Source: Zygnema cylindricum
Taxonomy: Eukaryota > Streptophyta > Zygnematophyceae > Zygnematales > Zygnemataceae
NCBI GenBank assembly: GCA_037447655.1
Contig: JBBHKE010001305.1
Location: 62,001-126,000, forward strand
Length of the DNA: 64,000 nt
Reading direction: 5' to 3'
Below the pieces are notes generated by a model that was not told the origin of the DNA, searched no databases, and saw only the letters and a program-made list of their open reading frames with translations. Shown piece after piece: positions 33,679 through 44,661 of this stretch. Numbering within the stretch: position 1 is the first letter of the stretch; the number at the start of each line of letters is the position of its first letter. A program made the position numbers and the translations under genes.

Positions 33679-34959
33679 TCACTTTTTATATTTTACTAAA
33701 TCGAGATTTTCCCGCGTTTTTCCGGTAAGAATACCAAGGTGCTTTACTGCCTCAGATAAATCCCTTAATTTGGGAGAATTTTGGATTTCTGCGGTGACTT
33801 CTTCCAAAAGTGGTAACAAATTTTTAGAATTTTGTTGCTTCCAATCCAGTCGGTTCCTTAAAAAGTACGAGCGCTCCTTATACGGTAGAGTTTTGATGAT
33901 TTTTGTTATATCTGCGATTTCTTCGGGAGTCCGAACATGATTACCACCAATGGGCATTTCCAACCAAAGCTCTAGCCACTCCATTCTTTGAGGCAAGTCC
34001 AAAACAAGATGGCCCTTCAACAACAATTTGTTCACTATTTTCACAACGGTCTCCAGTTCAGCATTTTCACAGACATACCTACGGACATACCTACAGCCAT
34101 AACTGGGCACGTAATTCGGATTAGAAAAGAAGTTCCTGGATTGAAATGAGCCAACATGACGGAGTTGAAGATTTTTTATTTGAAATGAAAAATGTTTGAG
34201 GGCAACATCGAGTATGCCAAAGATAATTTTAAGGCGTAGAATCGATAATGATTTTTTCAGTAGTGCTAAATTAACTATCTTATTCTCGACTTCTTGATTA
34301 AAAGTAGTCAATGTGAAATCGAGGATGCTACAAAACCCCGTTCTAATTTCGGTTAGAGACAAACAAGGCAACAGATCTTTTTTTGCAACTCTCAACAATA
34401 GGTCACCTGCTTGAACAAGTGCAGATTTTTCTTCACCCTTTAGATTGTCCAAAAGTTCCTCAAAATTCAAAGGGGTCCAAGATGACCCCACAGGGATTAT
34501 TCTCTTTATAATAGGTACTATCACCCCCTCGTCAATTTGTAGTTGTTGAATTACAGTTGTAATTTCAAGTGTTTCAGTTTCGCTCCATGGAACGGATTCC
34601 AAATATTGCAACGACGCAATTACCCCTTTTTTGTACGAAAGTTGATCCGAAACAATCAATACATTCAGAGCGGATTGGATGTCAAATATTTTCTCCAAAA
34701 AGGTATTTTCATCACCGGCCATGATTTCTAGAACATTCTCGTATGCTGCTGTCGAAGAAACTAATGGATTCATGTTTATTGGATACAAGAAAAAATCATT
34801 TCCGAAAGTAAAGGCATTGTTTTCGGAAACGCTCGAATATTTTTCTGCCAGAAATCTGCTTTCACTTAGAGCCTCAAAAGAGAGAGTGGCCCTACAAATC
34901 TCTTTCCCATTTTTTCTTGACATCAAAGAGACCATGACAATCTTCTTAGAATTTTTCAT
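33679..34959 (-). CDS. BTB/POZ domain protein, plant At1g63850/At3g05675-like (paralogue 1)
   Basis: Single exon. I chose the ATG at 34959 (MKNSKK), giving 426 residues, because it aligns with the start of the paralogue at 44661 (MEDSKK, 421 residues); the frame stays open upstream to an ATG at 35073, but the paralogue has stops there. Residues about 1-125 form the BTB region. It is followed by the hallmark YLESVPWSETE, which in this plant family directly follows the BTB domain. A family C-terminal region with MEWLELWLEMPI and ITKIIKTLPY follows. Such proteins are thought to act as substrate adaptors of CUL3 ubiquitin ligases; this role is inferred from the family. The BTB part is divergent, so CUL3 binding is not assured. 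Minus-strand AATAAA motifs lie about 220-260 bp past the stop. Confidence 0.72.
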   Translation of the reverse strand: MKNSKKIVMVSLMSRKNGKEICRATLSFEALSESRFLAEKYSSVSENNAFTFGNDFFLYPINMNPLVSSTAAYENVLEIMAGDENTFLEKIFDIQSALNVLIVSDQLSYKKGVIASLQYLESVPWSETETLEITTVIQQLQIDEGVIVPIIKRIIPVGSSWTPLNFEELLDNLKGEEKSALVQAGDLLLRVAKKDLLPCLSLTEIRTGFCSILDFTLTTFNQEVENKIVNLALLKKSLSILRLKIIFGILDVALKHFSFQIKNLQLRHVGSFQSRNFFSNPNYVPSYGCRYVRRYVCENAELETVVKIVNKLLLKGHLVLDLPQRMEWLELWLEMPIGGNHVRTPEEIADITKIIKTLPYKERSYFLRNRLDWKQQNSKNLLPLLEEVTAEIQNSPKLRDLSEAVKHLGILTGKTRENLDLVKYKK

Positions 34960-35288
34960 TTTCACAAGAAAGGAAACGTTTGAAAACAGCTGTTTCCTTT
35001 TGTTTTGCTTTGCTAAAAAATAGTCTACTGAAACTCCAATGTGGTCTTCTCTTTTTCGTCTCCAGGTGGACAATTTTCTTTTAATTTCCAGCTCTCTTCT
35101 TTTGGTGAAACTTTCTTACTGCAAGATTTAGTAAGCCTGGCGATATAACATACTTTGGAAACTGAGCATTTTTGTAAAAAGATACAAAAAAGTACCTAAA
35201 AGCACCCAGAATGAGTTTTCATAGAAAAGTCTCCTTTGTTGTTTTGGTTGATTACCTTTGATTTTTATAAGGAAATCCCGTTTTCAAA

Positions 35289-35425
35289 AGGTACAGAATG
35301 CATAGGAATTCTCGCCTCTAATAGATAGGGTCGAGGACTCGAGGCAAAACGTTGTCACCATAAAAAGTGTTTCCTTAAGGCTTCCAATGTGGAAATCCTA
35401 AGCTTCATGTGGACTTCCCAGAAGA
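35289..35425 (+). repeat. direct repeat, left copy
   Basis: Begins GGTACAGAATGCATAG and contains GAGGACTCGAGGCAAAACG, CATAAAAAGTGTTTCC and AAGCTTCATGTGGACTTCC. The second copy is at 36183-36320, about 895 bp away. Confidence 0.8.
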
Positions 35426-35476
35426 TTTGTTATGTAGCGAGAACGGGTGATTGCAAAACATTGAAATCCCTACAGA

Positions 35477-36286
35477 CACGTGGCAGGAAGAAGGCTAATG
35501 CAGACACAATTGAAGCATACCACGTCGGCAAAGGTAACATGCAGTAGATAATCCAACAGCTTGCCACGTGGTAGAACTTGAAATTGAAAAACAATCAAAT
35601 GGTTGTTTGCAGGGAGTAATGCAGAAAATTAAAAAGCTTTGCTGTGAAAAATAATTATTTGAAAACGATCTTACTGCAAGCAAAGCACTACGGGTAATTC
35701 AGAGCTTGCCTAATACGACAAATTTAAAGCTTGCAGCAACATGCATGCAGGTGATAGTTATATTGGCATGTGACGTGACATGCACTCAGTTTAAAGGGCA
35801 GAATTCAACGCTGCTCAGTTCAGGGAAAACAATTTTAAAGCCTGTCGTTTGGGGGAACGCAGGTGCACTCAAAAAAATGCAAATAGGTCTATTTATCACA
35901 AGACAGGGTCTAAGGGAAACAATGCAGAAATGTGCCACGTGGCAAGGGAAACCAGAATGCAGAAACTCCAGAAGCTTGAAACGAGGTAGAGGACAAACAT
36001 TATTGGAAAAACATTCAAAAGTGGGCCCAATTTTTTGCACGCGTGAACACAAGCTCATGCCACGTGTTCGGCGGGAGGAAAGTCGTTCTCTCACTTTTGC
36101 TATTTTTGCTCCAAAACATGCCCGGACCAGAAACCAGAGAAACCCCATTACTGTTTCCGTACATTTTTTTTTGCATAGAAAATGGTACAGAATGCATAGA
36201 AGATCTCGTATGTCATGGATAGGGTTGAGGACTCGAGGCAAAACGTTGTCACTATAAAAAGTGTTTCTTAAAGGTTTTCCACGTGG
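35477..36286. promoter_or_regulatory. cluster of five G-box (CACGTG) motifs upstream of BTB paralogue 1
   Basis: CACGTG occurs at 35477, 35565, 35936, 36061 and 36281. Four of the five extend to CACGTGG, and the one at 35936 sits in GCCACGTGGC. This motif binds bZIP and bHLH factors in plants. The nearest box is about 520 bp upstream of the ATG at 34959. Confidence 0.45.
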
Positions 36287-36320
36287 CAAGACCAAGCTTC
36301 ATGTGGACTTCCATAAGACT
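36183..36320 (+). repeat. direct repeat, right copy
   Basis: Matches 35289-35425; contains the TATA-like CACTATAAAAAG (36251-36262) and a G-box at 36281 that the left copy has lost (AATGTGG instead of CACGTGG). Confidence 0.8.
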
Positions 36321-37361
36321 CAAAGGCAACCGGCGTACTTTTCTGTACCTTTCGTACCTTTGACAGCGAGCTTCCAACAGTCGTCAAGGTACTCTGTGGA
36401 AGCTTCACCAGCGCCAGAAGTTCAAAACACCAGAAAAAGAGTGTCACATGCCAGTCATCAGTCACGCAGTCGCGCAAATGGGGAAAAAGTCAGAGAACGG
36501 TTCCGAAAACGGTAGGAAATGTCGAAAATTCGGACGTGTAGGACGTATTTTAGTCGTTCGGGTCTTTAGAGTCAAGAATGTAGGTCTCATTGCGCATTTT
36601 GGATTTTGTGTGACCTGTGTTCGGAACGTTCGTAGCGTACGAGTAGCGAATACAGTTCGAATCGTCTGGAAAGTTTTTTTATACGGTCGAACCAATCTTG
36701 TAAAAACGAAACAGACGTCAACTTTGCCCTTTTCCTCAGTCAATTTACAATTTAATGAAAGCGGATTTAAGTTGCTAGGTATCGACTTTGAGCCGTGGAT
36801 CACATCGATCGACTCATTTCCAGTAAGGGTGAACTTCCATTAGAGGATAAGTGGGGTTGTTTACTAGACGCCGTTCGATCTCGTCCATATTCGTACCAAA
36901 TTTTTTTTTTGTCAGACGAAACATGACGAAACATGTTAACTGGATGGCTCCAATATTATAGGCGTAAGTATTGACCGTTGGATGTTTCACTTTTTGAGAT
37001 TCGCGAAGCAATCGCGCACATCGTCTAGTGTGAATAGACTCTCCTCGGCGAGGAGAGTTGCTTCACACTGGTCGCGTACCATTGGTACACGTGAAAATTA
37101 AGAAAAGTATTCACCACGAACATGCGATGAGAAACGAACACGTCGTACACGCCATGTGCCTTCCGCCACGTTGATGCAGGTTGACCGAAAAATCCTCGCA
37201 CGCTCTTTTTGACATCCGCTGACCGTCAAAGTTTGCGGCGCCTTTTTGCCATTTCGTTTCGAAATTTTAATTTTCAATTTCAAAAATAAAATTTGGTCGC
37301 AAAATTTTAGTACGAATCATTAACTACCTCCGCTCGTACAAAAATTATGTACAGATTTTTA

Positions 37362-38315
37362 GGGTATGTCCCCATGTATTAAAGTATCGACTTTAATCTG
37401 TCGTTTTCACCGAAAATGAAGTTTCGTACGAGAAAAACTTTAGCCGTACAAAAAATCAATTCTTTAAAAGTACATCAAACCTCAAGTCGATACTTTGAAT
37501 GTACTTCATGTTTGTCATCATGTGAACGCATTTTGGCGTTTTCCTTTTTTCGACCCCCGGGCAAAAGAATCCAGCCCGTCAAAAAACTTCATCAAAAATC
37601 ACCTCGCGACCTGATTTCAAACAAAAGTACCGCCCAAACAACGAATGAAAAATGACCCATGCACGCGCCACACGAGTGGGAATATTTTAGGACGAGGGAG
37701 AGTATTCGCTTTTTTCACCCTGCCCGTCACGTGCATGTACGGAAAAAACGAGGATGTACGGAAAAAAATCTGCAGGGGTCTCGGACCTCCAATTTCATTC
37801 ATGGGTCCTCGGTAGAATTTTGCATCGTCGTCGCCTCTCCCCTCTCCCTCTCACACTATCACTTTTATCTCACACTTTTTAGAATGAGGCACGACAAAAC
37901 TGGTATGAAATGAAAGATATTTGAAAAATAATTCTTTTGACTACCTTTATGTATATTTTTATTGCAAGTAGAGCGAAAAAAGTTGAGAAAACGAAATCGG
38001 GTATCCATGGCCGAAAGTTCTTGAATCTGTGATGTCACAAGTGAGCGTGACGTCATAATGTTACAAAACCCTGAACATCTGCCATGTCACAAAATTACAA
38101 AATTGTAGACGTCTACAACTGTCGCTGTTTTTGTTGGCGTCAAAAATTTCGTAGTCGTCGTCAACCGTCACAAAGTTGTACCTACGTCTACAACCGTCAC
38201 ATCTCAAAGTTCCGATTCCATTTTCGCACATAGGGACGCTTTTCAAAGTAGTACGGAACACTTCACCACAGTCCAAAATACTTTTTTAAACTATCGCTTA
38301 CATGGGGACGTACCC
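37362..38315 (+). mobile_element. Tourist-like element H1, copy c, inserted in beta
   Basis: 954 bp; ends GGGTATGTCCCCATGTA and TACATGGGGACGTACCC. Flanks TTA and TCA form a 3-bp duplication with one mismatch. The uninterrupted target is seen in the sister copy near 50155-50165. Confidence 0.87.
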
Positions 38316-38497
38316 TCAGTTTGAAGAATGTTTTTTAGATTTTAAGAATCTGAAAACTAACCACGTGGAGCCAGTCACAATTGAGAAACGATGTTCACTG
38401 GCACGACATAATGGAACGCCGTGCCACGACATAATGGAACGCCGTGCCAGTAAACACCAGAAATAGACGTCTCCGCATGTTTACTGGGACCGCCTAA

Positions 38498-39851
38498 GGG
38501 TATTTTCGCATGTGCTAAAGTTACAGTTATTTTCTGTCGTTTTCCTCCATAACTTGGAAAAAAACGAAAAAATACGCAGCCGTACCAAAAAATAGAAATT
38601 AACACCGTACAAGTTGCGTTACCCTGAAACTTTATACGTACAGTACACCGCCAATCGTTATTAGCATTGTGTACACTAATTCCGTCCCGCTTTTTTTTTT
38701 TTTATTCTCCATTAGTGTAGTTCATTCTATTTTTTTCTTTATTCTATTTAGGGTTATTTTCAGTGCGTTGTCTCTTAAATAGAGTTATGTACGATCAGTG
38801 TCAAACCGTACATAAATGTACCTTTTTAAGTTAAAAATTACAATAAATTAGTTTTAGTAACCGCAGACGCATGAGAATGTGCGTTCTAAAAAGGGAAATA
38901 AACCAGGTCGTAAAAAATCCCGTTCCCACATATTCGTCCGACAGCAGCGTTTCGACTATGTGAATGTACGATTTGTGTACGATTTGTCAGATTTTGTACG
39001 GAGACCTATATTAGTGTAAGCATGTTTGCGACCGACATTTTTTTTTTCAAATATCCAAATTACCATAATCAAACAATTAGAATGTATGATTTTTTCCAAT
39101 ATTTTCAAATTCTTAAATAGCGTACACCACTGTAATTATTATTATACGCTAATCAAACTCCCACGCTAATAACGATTGGGGGTATAGTTTGTCGTCTAGC
39201 GCGATACAATTTGTCGTTTAGCGCATTTCGACCCACTTTCGCGTCCTTCCAACACATGTTCAAACTTTACATCAAATCACCTCGCGAGGTGATTTGAAAT
39301 AAAGTCCAATAAAGTGAGCAAATAGGCAGACACTGTCGCACGTGTCTGAAGTTTTTTACAATTTTTGTGCGCGGAGTACCAAAAAAAAAACACACTGCAC
39401 GTTTACAGCCTGTGCGTAATGTTTGGCGTGCGCTGATTTCCGTACAGGGGCCGTCTCTCTCAAAAACACGTGTCTTCACACATACGGCGTATGAAAAATA
39501 TTGGCCACCTTTCGGCAGGTGGGAAGACGAAAAACGAAACCGCAAATTCTGTGCGACAGCGAAAGGTTTTTTAGGGTTTCGACACGTCGACAATGTGGCG
39601 TACGGACATTATGAAGTCACAAAAGTTGTACAGGGTGCGGAGAAATGCCTCACATTGAAGGCGAGTGGAAGTTTCGCCTCATTTTATGTACCACTTCATC
39701 TGTCACAATTCTTTTTACACGTCTACGTAAGTCACTTTTTTAAGTGACAAGTTATTTGCGATTACATCCGAATGCTCTGAAATCTGTACGGATAATCTTC
39801 GCTAAAAAACAAAGTAGCAAGACTAAGTTTCGGTTACATGCGAAAATACCC
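38498..39851 (+). mobile_element. Tourist-like element H2, inserted in beta, carrying a TA-type MITE
   Basis: Ends GGGTATTTTCGCATGT and ACATGCGAAAATACCC, with TAA at 38495-38497 and 39852-39854. It is 1354 bp including the 543-bp MITE at 38644. The uninterrupted target GGGACCGCCTAATGG is present, in complement, at about 50000-50014. A 126-codon open frame at 39367-39747 lies inside it but has no recognised domain. Confidence 0.87.
38644..39186 (-). mobile_element. 543-bp TA-flanked MITE nested in H2
   Basis: Ends TACACCGCCAATCGTTATTAG and CTAATAACGATTGGGGGTATA. The interior matches 56231-56792 in reverse orientation (TCAGATTTTGTACG, ACATATTCGTCC, GCATGAGAATGTGCG). Confidence 0.83.
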
Positions 39852-39867
39852 TAATGGAGAACAGGCC

Positions 39868-41339
39868 TAAGTACAAACATTTGTCGTTTAAAGTTGTAAA
39901 AACATTTCTTTTCGGGAAAAAATGTGTCCCCCCCTCGTTAGGCCTTGCCTTGGGGTCCGATTGATACCACATCTGCCAGACTGCCACAATCCCTTAAGGT
40001 TAGTTCGCACGAAAACACACGTATTATAATTTTGTGCGAGGTAAACAATCAATCGAACGAAAACTCGTGTCGTACTATCGCCATTTTTATCATAGTGTGA
40101 ACAGGAAGGATAGCGGCATCCGCGTTCAAGATTGACGTGCCGTTTTCAGGGCGGCTGCGCGCCAAACTTCTTTCTAATTGACGCGTGCGAATGTTTCGTA
40201 CTTGTTTCGCATTCAGCGCATGCCGTACAAGATTTATCGACGAGTAGAAAGACGTTCTCTTACTTTTGCCACTTGGCACAAAACATGCCCGGACCAGAGA
40301 CAACGATGACCCAATTACCGTCTCCGTCATTTTTTTGATCCAGTGAAAATGCAGATTTATTGACTTATCCCATAAGTTTGGACTTACGTGTGTCCAAAGC
40401 CGTTTTTATGGCTACGTGGCGTCAGCATATTTGCTCATCGTTATTAGAGTTAATAACACTATTTCGGACGCGACTATTCCCGGCCGAAATTCCTAAAATT
40501 CACTCTTTCAACACTAATAGCGGTACACGGTGTAGTGCTAAAAACGCTATTTCATGGAGTGGACTAATAGATGTCACGTCTCCTTGCACTACATTAGAAA
40601 TATACATTTTAATTTCGCATAAACACTAATAAATCTTTAACGCTAATAACGATGGGCATTGTACCTTGATGGAAGAATATATGTGCACTTGCGATCCATT
40701 AGTTAAACTGTTTTGCAAGTGCATAGAGAAGTAAATTCTAATGTGATTTCATCGAGTGAAACCTCCCGAGTCCCTTAGGGTAAAACGGAGAGCCCTTTGC
40801 TTCCTAGAGAAGAAAAATATTCTATTTGTAGGGCTATTTGTTTGGGAATGAAAAGTGCTGGGAATACCATTAACATTTTGCCAAAGCGAAAAGTGATTGG
40901 GGTTTTGTCGTTAGTGTTGGATTGGCACGTGAAGCCGGTCCAATACGGGGTAGAATATGGAAATATCCATACTCGAGCCGCCCGTAATAAATGGGTACGG
41001 ACTCGCCAGTCTCAACATCAAGCCGGCTCAATTTTCCCAAGTGTGGGACATGCCGAATCCCGGATTTCTAGGAAATCTAACAGTTAGTTTCTAGTGTGCG
41101 CTAATCATATTTCTTAAAAAGAGACGATCGTCAATCTGTACCACAACTAGGAAAATGGGGGATAATTTGTTATTTATGTAGCAAAAATAAACACAAGGTT
41201 AAAAATAAATTAATCTAATTAGGTCATTGGAAACTAAAGCTTAAGTTTCAAACAGTTTTTTTTGGCTTTCTAGGATTAAGAGGGGGGAGATTTTTTGATA
41301 GTGCAAAATTGTGATAGAAAATTATTGCGTGTTCCTTGC
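39868..41339. other. repeat-derived DNA, no gene recognised
   Basis: A degenerate TA-type MITE probably spans 40432-40661 (CATCGTTATTAGAGTTAATAA to GCTAATAACGATGGGCATTGTA). At about 40771 a TTA-GGGTAAAACGGAG start of another Tourist-like element is seen without its partner end. Confidence 0.4.
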
Positions 41340-41765
41340 TTACGATATTGTAACAAAATAAAAAACAATTTAGAAACAATTCCTTTTCTGAGGAAATGGA
41401 AACTTCAAAGGAAATTTGTGGCAGTCACTATGGTGTCGGAAAAGAAGAAGAAAGAGACTTGTACAACCACTCTCTCTCTTGAGGTACTCTATGGTGAAAT
41501 TTTGGCAGCAAAGTTTCTCGGACAGGTGGAAAAAAATGCCATGTCTACCATAAACATTGTTCTTACATATGAAATACACTTAATCAAGTAATTTCGGCAA
41601 CAGAAGGATACGAGAATATTTCGGAACTCATGATAAGCCGATACTTTTTTTTGATAAAATAGGCGACAGCTAACCAGCTTTGAATGTTCTGATAATTTCG
41701 GATCAGCTGTGTTAAAAGGAAGGTCTACATGTTGAGTTGTAATATTTGGAACTAGTCTAGTGCAG
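41340..41765 (+). pseudogene. decayed BTB/POZ gene copy, plus strand
   Basis: It begins with about 55 bp matching the 5' flank of the paralogue at 43396-44661 (ACGATATT-TAACAAA-TAAAA), then the start ATGGAA at 41396. A frameshift follows within the first codons, then a readable stretch (VAVTMVSEKKKKETCTTTLS for VTVTLVSAENGKEICTATPS) ending at a stop at 41589. Nucleotide similarity continues to the segment encoding the YLEAV motif (about 41760). The C-terminal half is not recognised. Opposite orientation to the intact genes. Confidence 0.75.
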
Positions 41766-43395
41766 CAAAACTGAATGGCATAAAATTGGAATCGAAATTC
41801 ACATGAATGCGGAACAGGAATTTTTGTGAGAATACTACTTCTCGTGGCAAAGTCACATATTGCATTTGTTTTCAATAAGCTTTTGAAGGACACATGGTGG
41901 CAAGATGAAGTCCAGCTTTTGCATACAAGGGCCATATTGTTGAAGTTTGTGAAGGAAAATTGGTTGAACCTTGCCTCTTTTTGAAACTAGAATTGTTTTT
42001 TTTGAAACCTTTAAGTTTTGCGCTAAACAGTATTCCTGTACATGTTGATGATACAAGGAATCTTTCATTTCAAAGCATCGAAGTCGATTTTTCCTACTTG
42101 ATGTCGTGGAAAATGAAAACAAAGCCCTTTTGCTCTTCATTTTATTTTAAAAAACATCAAACTTGTAACTAAAAATTGTAAGTGCTTGTTTAACCATGGT
42201 GATCTAATTTTGTCAGGCGCATTTTTCTAGAGGTAATATTTTTTTCTCAGGTAATAAATCAACTGAAGAAGCGACTGAAGCAGAAAATTATTTCATGAGC
42301 AAATAAATTAAGATGACAATGCCACTTTATCACAGAAACGTCCAGAAAACAAAAAAATGAAAACACATTTGGGCGCTTTTGACTGTTCATTATTCAAATG
42401 CCAAATGTGAAACTTACTCTCGCCTCTGAAAAACTGAAATAGAACGTCAAATTTGTTGAAGTAAAAGTACAATTTTTATCAAATTTACTATCTACGTTCT
42501 TCCTTTCACCCGTTTCCCTTGTCTCCCTTTTTGGTCTCTCTTTTCCTAACTCTTGAAACGAGGCTCAAACTGTTTCCTGTTACCTTCTAACCTTGTTTAC
42601 AGTTAGCATTCCTGACATGAAAATATGTGTATATATATATGTATATATATGTATAAATATGTATATATATATTGTAAATTATGATGTATGATGTATATTT
42701 GTTATACATTATATTTACATATAAATATACACATATATACTTATTTTATATCTAAAACCTGAGTCACCCATTTTGAGCGACAAGAAATATTCCTAGAGCC
42801 ACGTACGTCTAGCTTGATGACATGATATCGCAGAAGCGACACACTTGAGTAAGTAAGAAAGCAGGAATTATATTACAGGGGGAAGAGGGATAGCATTCAC
42901 AGATCGTAGGCAATAAAACTGGCTATGATTTCTTCCTTCTAAGCTCTGAGTGAGTTCTATGAATAATGATCTATTCTGTCTCTTCTGTTCACTATTTGTA
43001 CCTGATGCATAAAAACAACCTAAATGGTGGTCAAATAACTAAGTACCACGTGTCCTAGTTCTGCCTCTCATAATGCAACATGGAGAGCACACACTCGATC
43101 TACACCAAACTAAATTTACAGCTCCCCGAAGATCGTGGGTGACTTCACTCGATTCGATTTCATTGAACCGCCAAATTGGAAATGTTGCCCATAATCGAAA
43201 CAAAAAGTAAAATAAATAAGCCAACTTAAAACCCTGACCAATCAGAAAGAAAATCAAAATTGCGAAACGCATAAACAGAACTTTGCAGAACTAGCAAAAC
43301 CTAATTTTATTGCAACAACTCCTCTATTCGTACAACCATTGGGGCTCTATCTACAAATTTGCTAATTTACAACAAACTTGTATGTGTTTTCCAAA
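41766..43395. other. between BTB copies: 3' flank of paralogue 2 and AT microsatellite
   Basis: About 42395-42615 matches 33174-33400, the 3' flank of paralogue 1 (AATGCCAAATGT, GTAAAAGTACAATTTT, GTCTCCCTTT), so the duplicated unit includes more than 1 kb of downstream DNA. A TATA/TGTA-rich microsatellite lies at 42628-42760. A short readable frame at 41840-41985 may be another gene fragment. Confidence 0.55.
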
Positions 43396-44661
43396 TTAGA
43401 TGATTACTCTTTTTGTTTTTACTCCATCGAGATTTTTTTGGATTTTTCCTGCATGAATTCCGAGGTGCTTTACTGCCTCGGATAAATCCCTTACTTTAGG
43501 AGAATTTTCAATTCCTGTGATTACTTCTTCAAAAAATGGCAACAATCTTCCAGCATTTTTGTGGTCCCCATTCAGTTGGTTGAATAAAAAGTTGTACCTT
43601 TCCTCGTATGGTAAAGTTTTTATGATTTTTGTTATATCTGAAATCTCTTCGGGAGTCCGAACATATATACCATCAATGGGCATTTCCAACCAAAGCTCTA
43701 GCCACTCCATTCTTTGAGACAAATCCAAAACAAGGTGGCCCTTCAACAACAATTTGTTCACTATTTTCACAACATCCTCTAGTTCAGCATTTAAACGTAC
43801 ATAGTTTAACTTATGATTGTAATTAAATCTGATGTTATTCAGTTGAATTGAGCCAATATGACGGAGTTGAAGATTGTTTATTTGAAAAGAAAAATGTTTC
43901 AGAGAAACATCGAGCATGCCAAAGACGATTTTAAGGCGTAGAATCGAAACTGAAAATATCGGTTGTGCCGAATCAATGACCTTTTCCTCGACTTCTTTAT
44001 TAAAAGTATTTAATGCAAAACGGAGGATGCTACAAAAACCCGTTCTAATTTCGGTAAGCGACAAAGAAGGCAGCAAATCTCTATTTGCAACTCTCAACAA
44101 TAAGGCACCTGTGTGAACAAGTGCAGATTTTTCTTTGCTCTTTAAATTGTTCAAAAGCTTCCCAAAAAGAAGAAGGGCCGAAGAGGACCCCACCGGAACT
44201 ATTCTTTTTACTACAGGCCCTATCTCTCCCTCCTCAATTTGTAGTTGTTGAATTACAGTTGTAATTTCAACTGTTTCAGTTTCGCTCCACGGAACAGCTT
44301 CCAAATATTGCAACGAAGTAGTTACTCCTTTCTTGAATAAAAGCTGTTCTGAAACAATTAAAATTTTCAAAGCTGATTGGATGTCAACTATTTTCTCCAA
44401 ATAGGTATGTTCACCACCTGCCATGATCTCCAAAACATTCTGGAATGCTGCTCTCTGAGAAATTAAGGGATTGGTTTTGATTGCGTACGTGTAAACACCA
44501 TTTTTGAAAGATATAGCATTGTTTTCGCACCTGCCCGAAAATTTTGCTGCCAAAAATTCGCTTTCACGTAGAGCCTCAGGAGAGGGAGTGGCCGTACAAA
44601 TCTCTTTCCCATTTTCTGCTGACACCAAAGTGACTGTGACAGTCTTCTTGGAATCTTCCAT
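43396..44661 (-). CDS. BTB/POZ domain protein, plant At1g63850/At3g05675-like (paralogue 2)
   Basis: Single exon of 421 residues starting MEDSKKTVTV. The BTB region (about residues 1-120) ends in YLEAVPWSETETVEI, the segment that marks this plant family. The C-terminal region carries MEWLELWLEMPIDG and ITKIIKTLPYEER. It aligns with paralogue 1 almost end to end with few indels; the largest is about 9 residues where paralogue 1 has the SNPNYVPSYGCRYVRRYVCE stretch. Upstream and downstream noncoding DNA is also shared, so this was a DNA-level duplication, not retrocopying. Expected role, from the family only: substrate adaptor for a CUL3 ubiquitin ligase. Both copies have kept long open frames despite much sequence change, which suggests selection. 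Confidence 0.72.
   Translation of the reverse strand: MEDSKKTVTVTLVSAENGKEICTATPSPEALRESEFLAAKFSGRCENNAISFKNGVYTYAIKTNPLISQRAAFQNVLEIMAGGEHTYLEKIVDIQSALKILIVSEQLLFKKGVTTSLQYLEAVPWSETETVEITTVIQQLQIEEGEIGPVVKRIVPVGSSSALLLFGKLLNNLKSKEKSALVHTGALLLRVANRDLLPSLSLTEIRTGFCSILRFALNTFNKEVEEKVIDSAQPIFSVSILRLKIVFGMLDVSLKHFSFQINNLQLRHIGSIQLNNIRFNYNHKLNYVRLNAELEDVVKIVNKLLLKGHLVLDLSQRMEWLELWLEMPIDGIYVRTPEEISDITKIIKTLPYEERYNFLFNQLNGDHKNAGRLLPFFEEVITGIENSPKVRDLSEAVKHLGIHAGKIQKNLDGVKTKRVII

Larger units (their letters stand above)
34960..36826. other. upstream region of BTB paralogue 1, no gene recognised
   Basis: The first 100 bp resemble the upstream DNA of the second paralogue (shared AGTCTACTGAAACTCCAA-type segment, here near 35023). 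Further out lie a direct repeat (35289-35425 and 36183-36320) and five CACGTG boxes. Open frames such as 35706-36257 and 36448-36843 have no recognisable domain. Confidence 0.5.
36827..39867 (+). mobile_element. Tourist-like element beta carrying two younger insertions
   Basis: Ends are GGGTGAACTTCCATTAG (left) and CTAATGGAGAACAGGCC (right), with TAA at 36824-36826 and 39868-39870. Removing H1 copy c (37362-38315) and H2 (38498-39851) leaves about 730 bp that match 49987-50699 in reverse orientation. It contains a hairpin at 37028-37068 (GTGTGAA..ACTCTCCTC / GAGGAGAGT..TTCACAC). No transposase. Confidence 0.85.

Noticed and set aside
33165-34124. Plus-strand open frames opposite BTB paralogue 1
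   Set aside because: Antisense shadows of the minus-strand gene and its 3' flank, without domains.
34960-35073. Longer N-terminus for BTB paralogue 1 (38 extra residues)
   Set aside because: The paralogue and the decayed copy both align from the internal ATG, and their upstream DNA is noncoding.
35706-36257. 183-codon open frame upstream of BTB paralogue 1
   Set aside because: No domain; it overlaps the right direct repeat and the G-box region, and the opposite strand is also open (35786-36295).
36448-36843. 131-codon arginine/valine-rich open frame
   Set aside because: No known family, opposite strand also open, and it runs into the terminal repeat of element beta.
39367-39747. 126-codon open frame considered as a gene
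   Set aside because: It lies wholly inside the Tourist-like element H2, has no recognisable domain and no sign of splicing or conservation.
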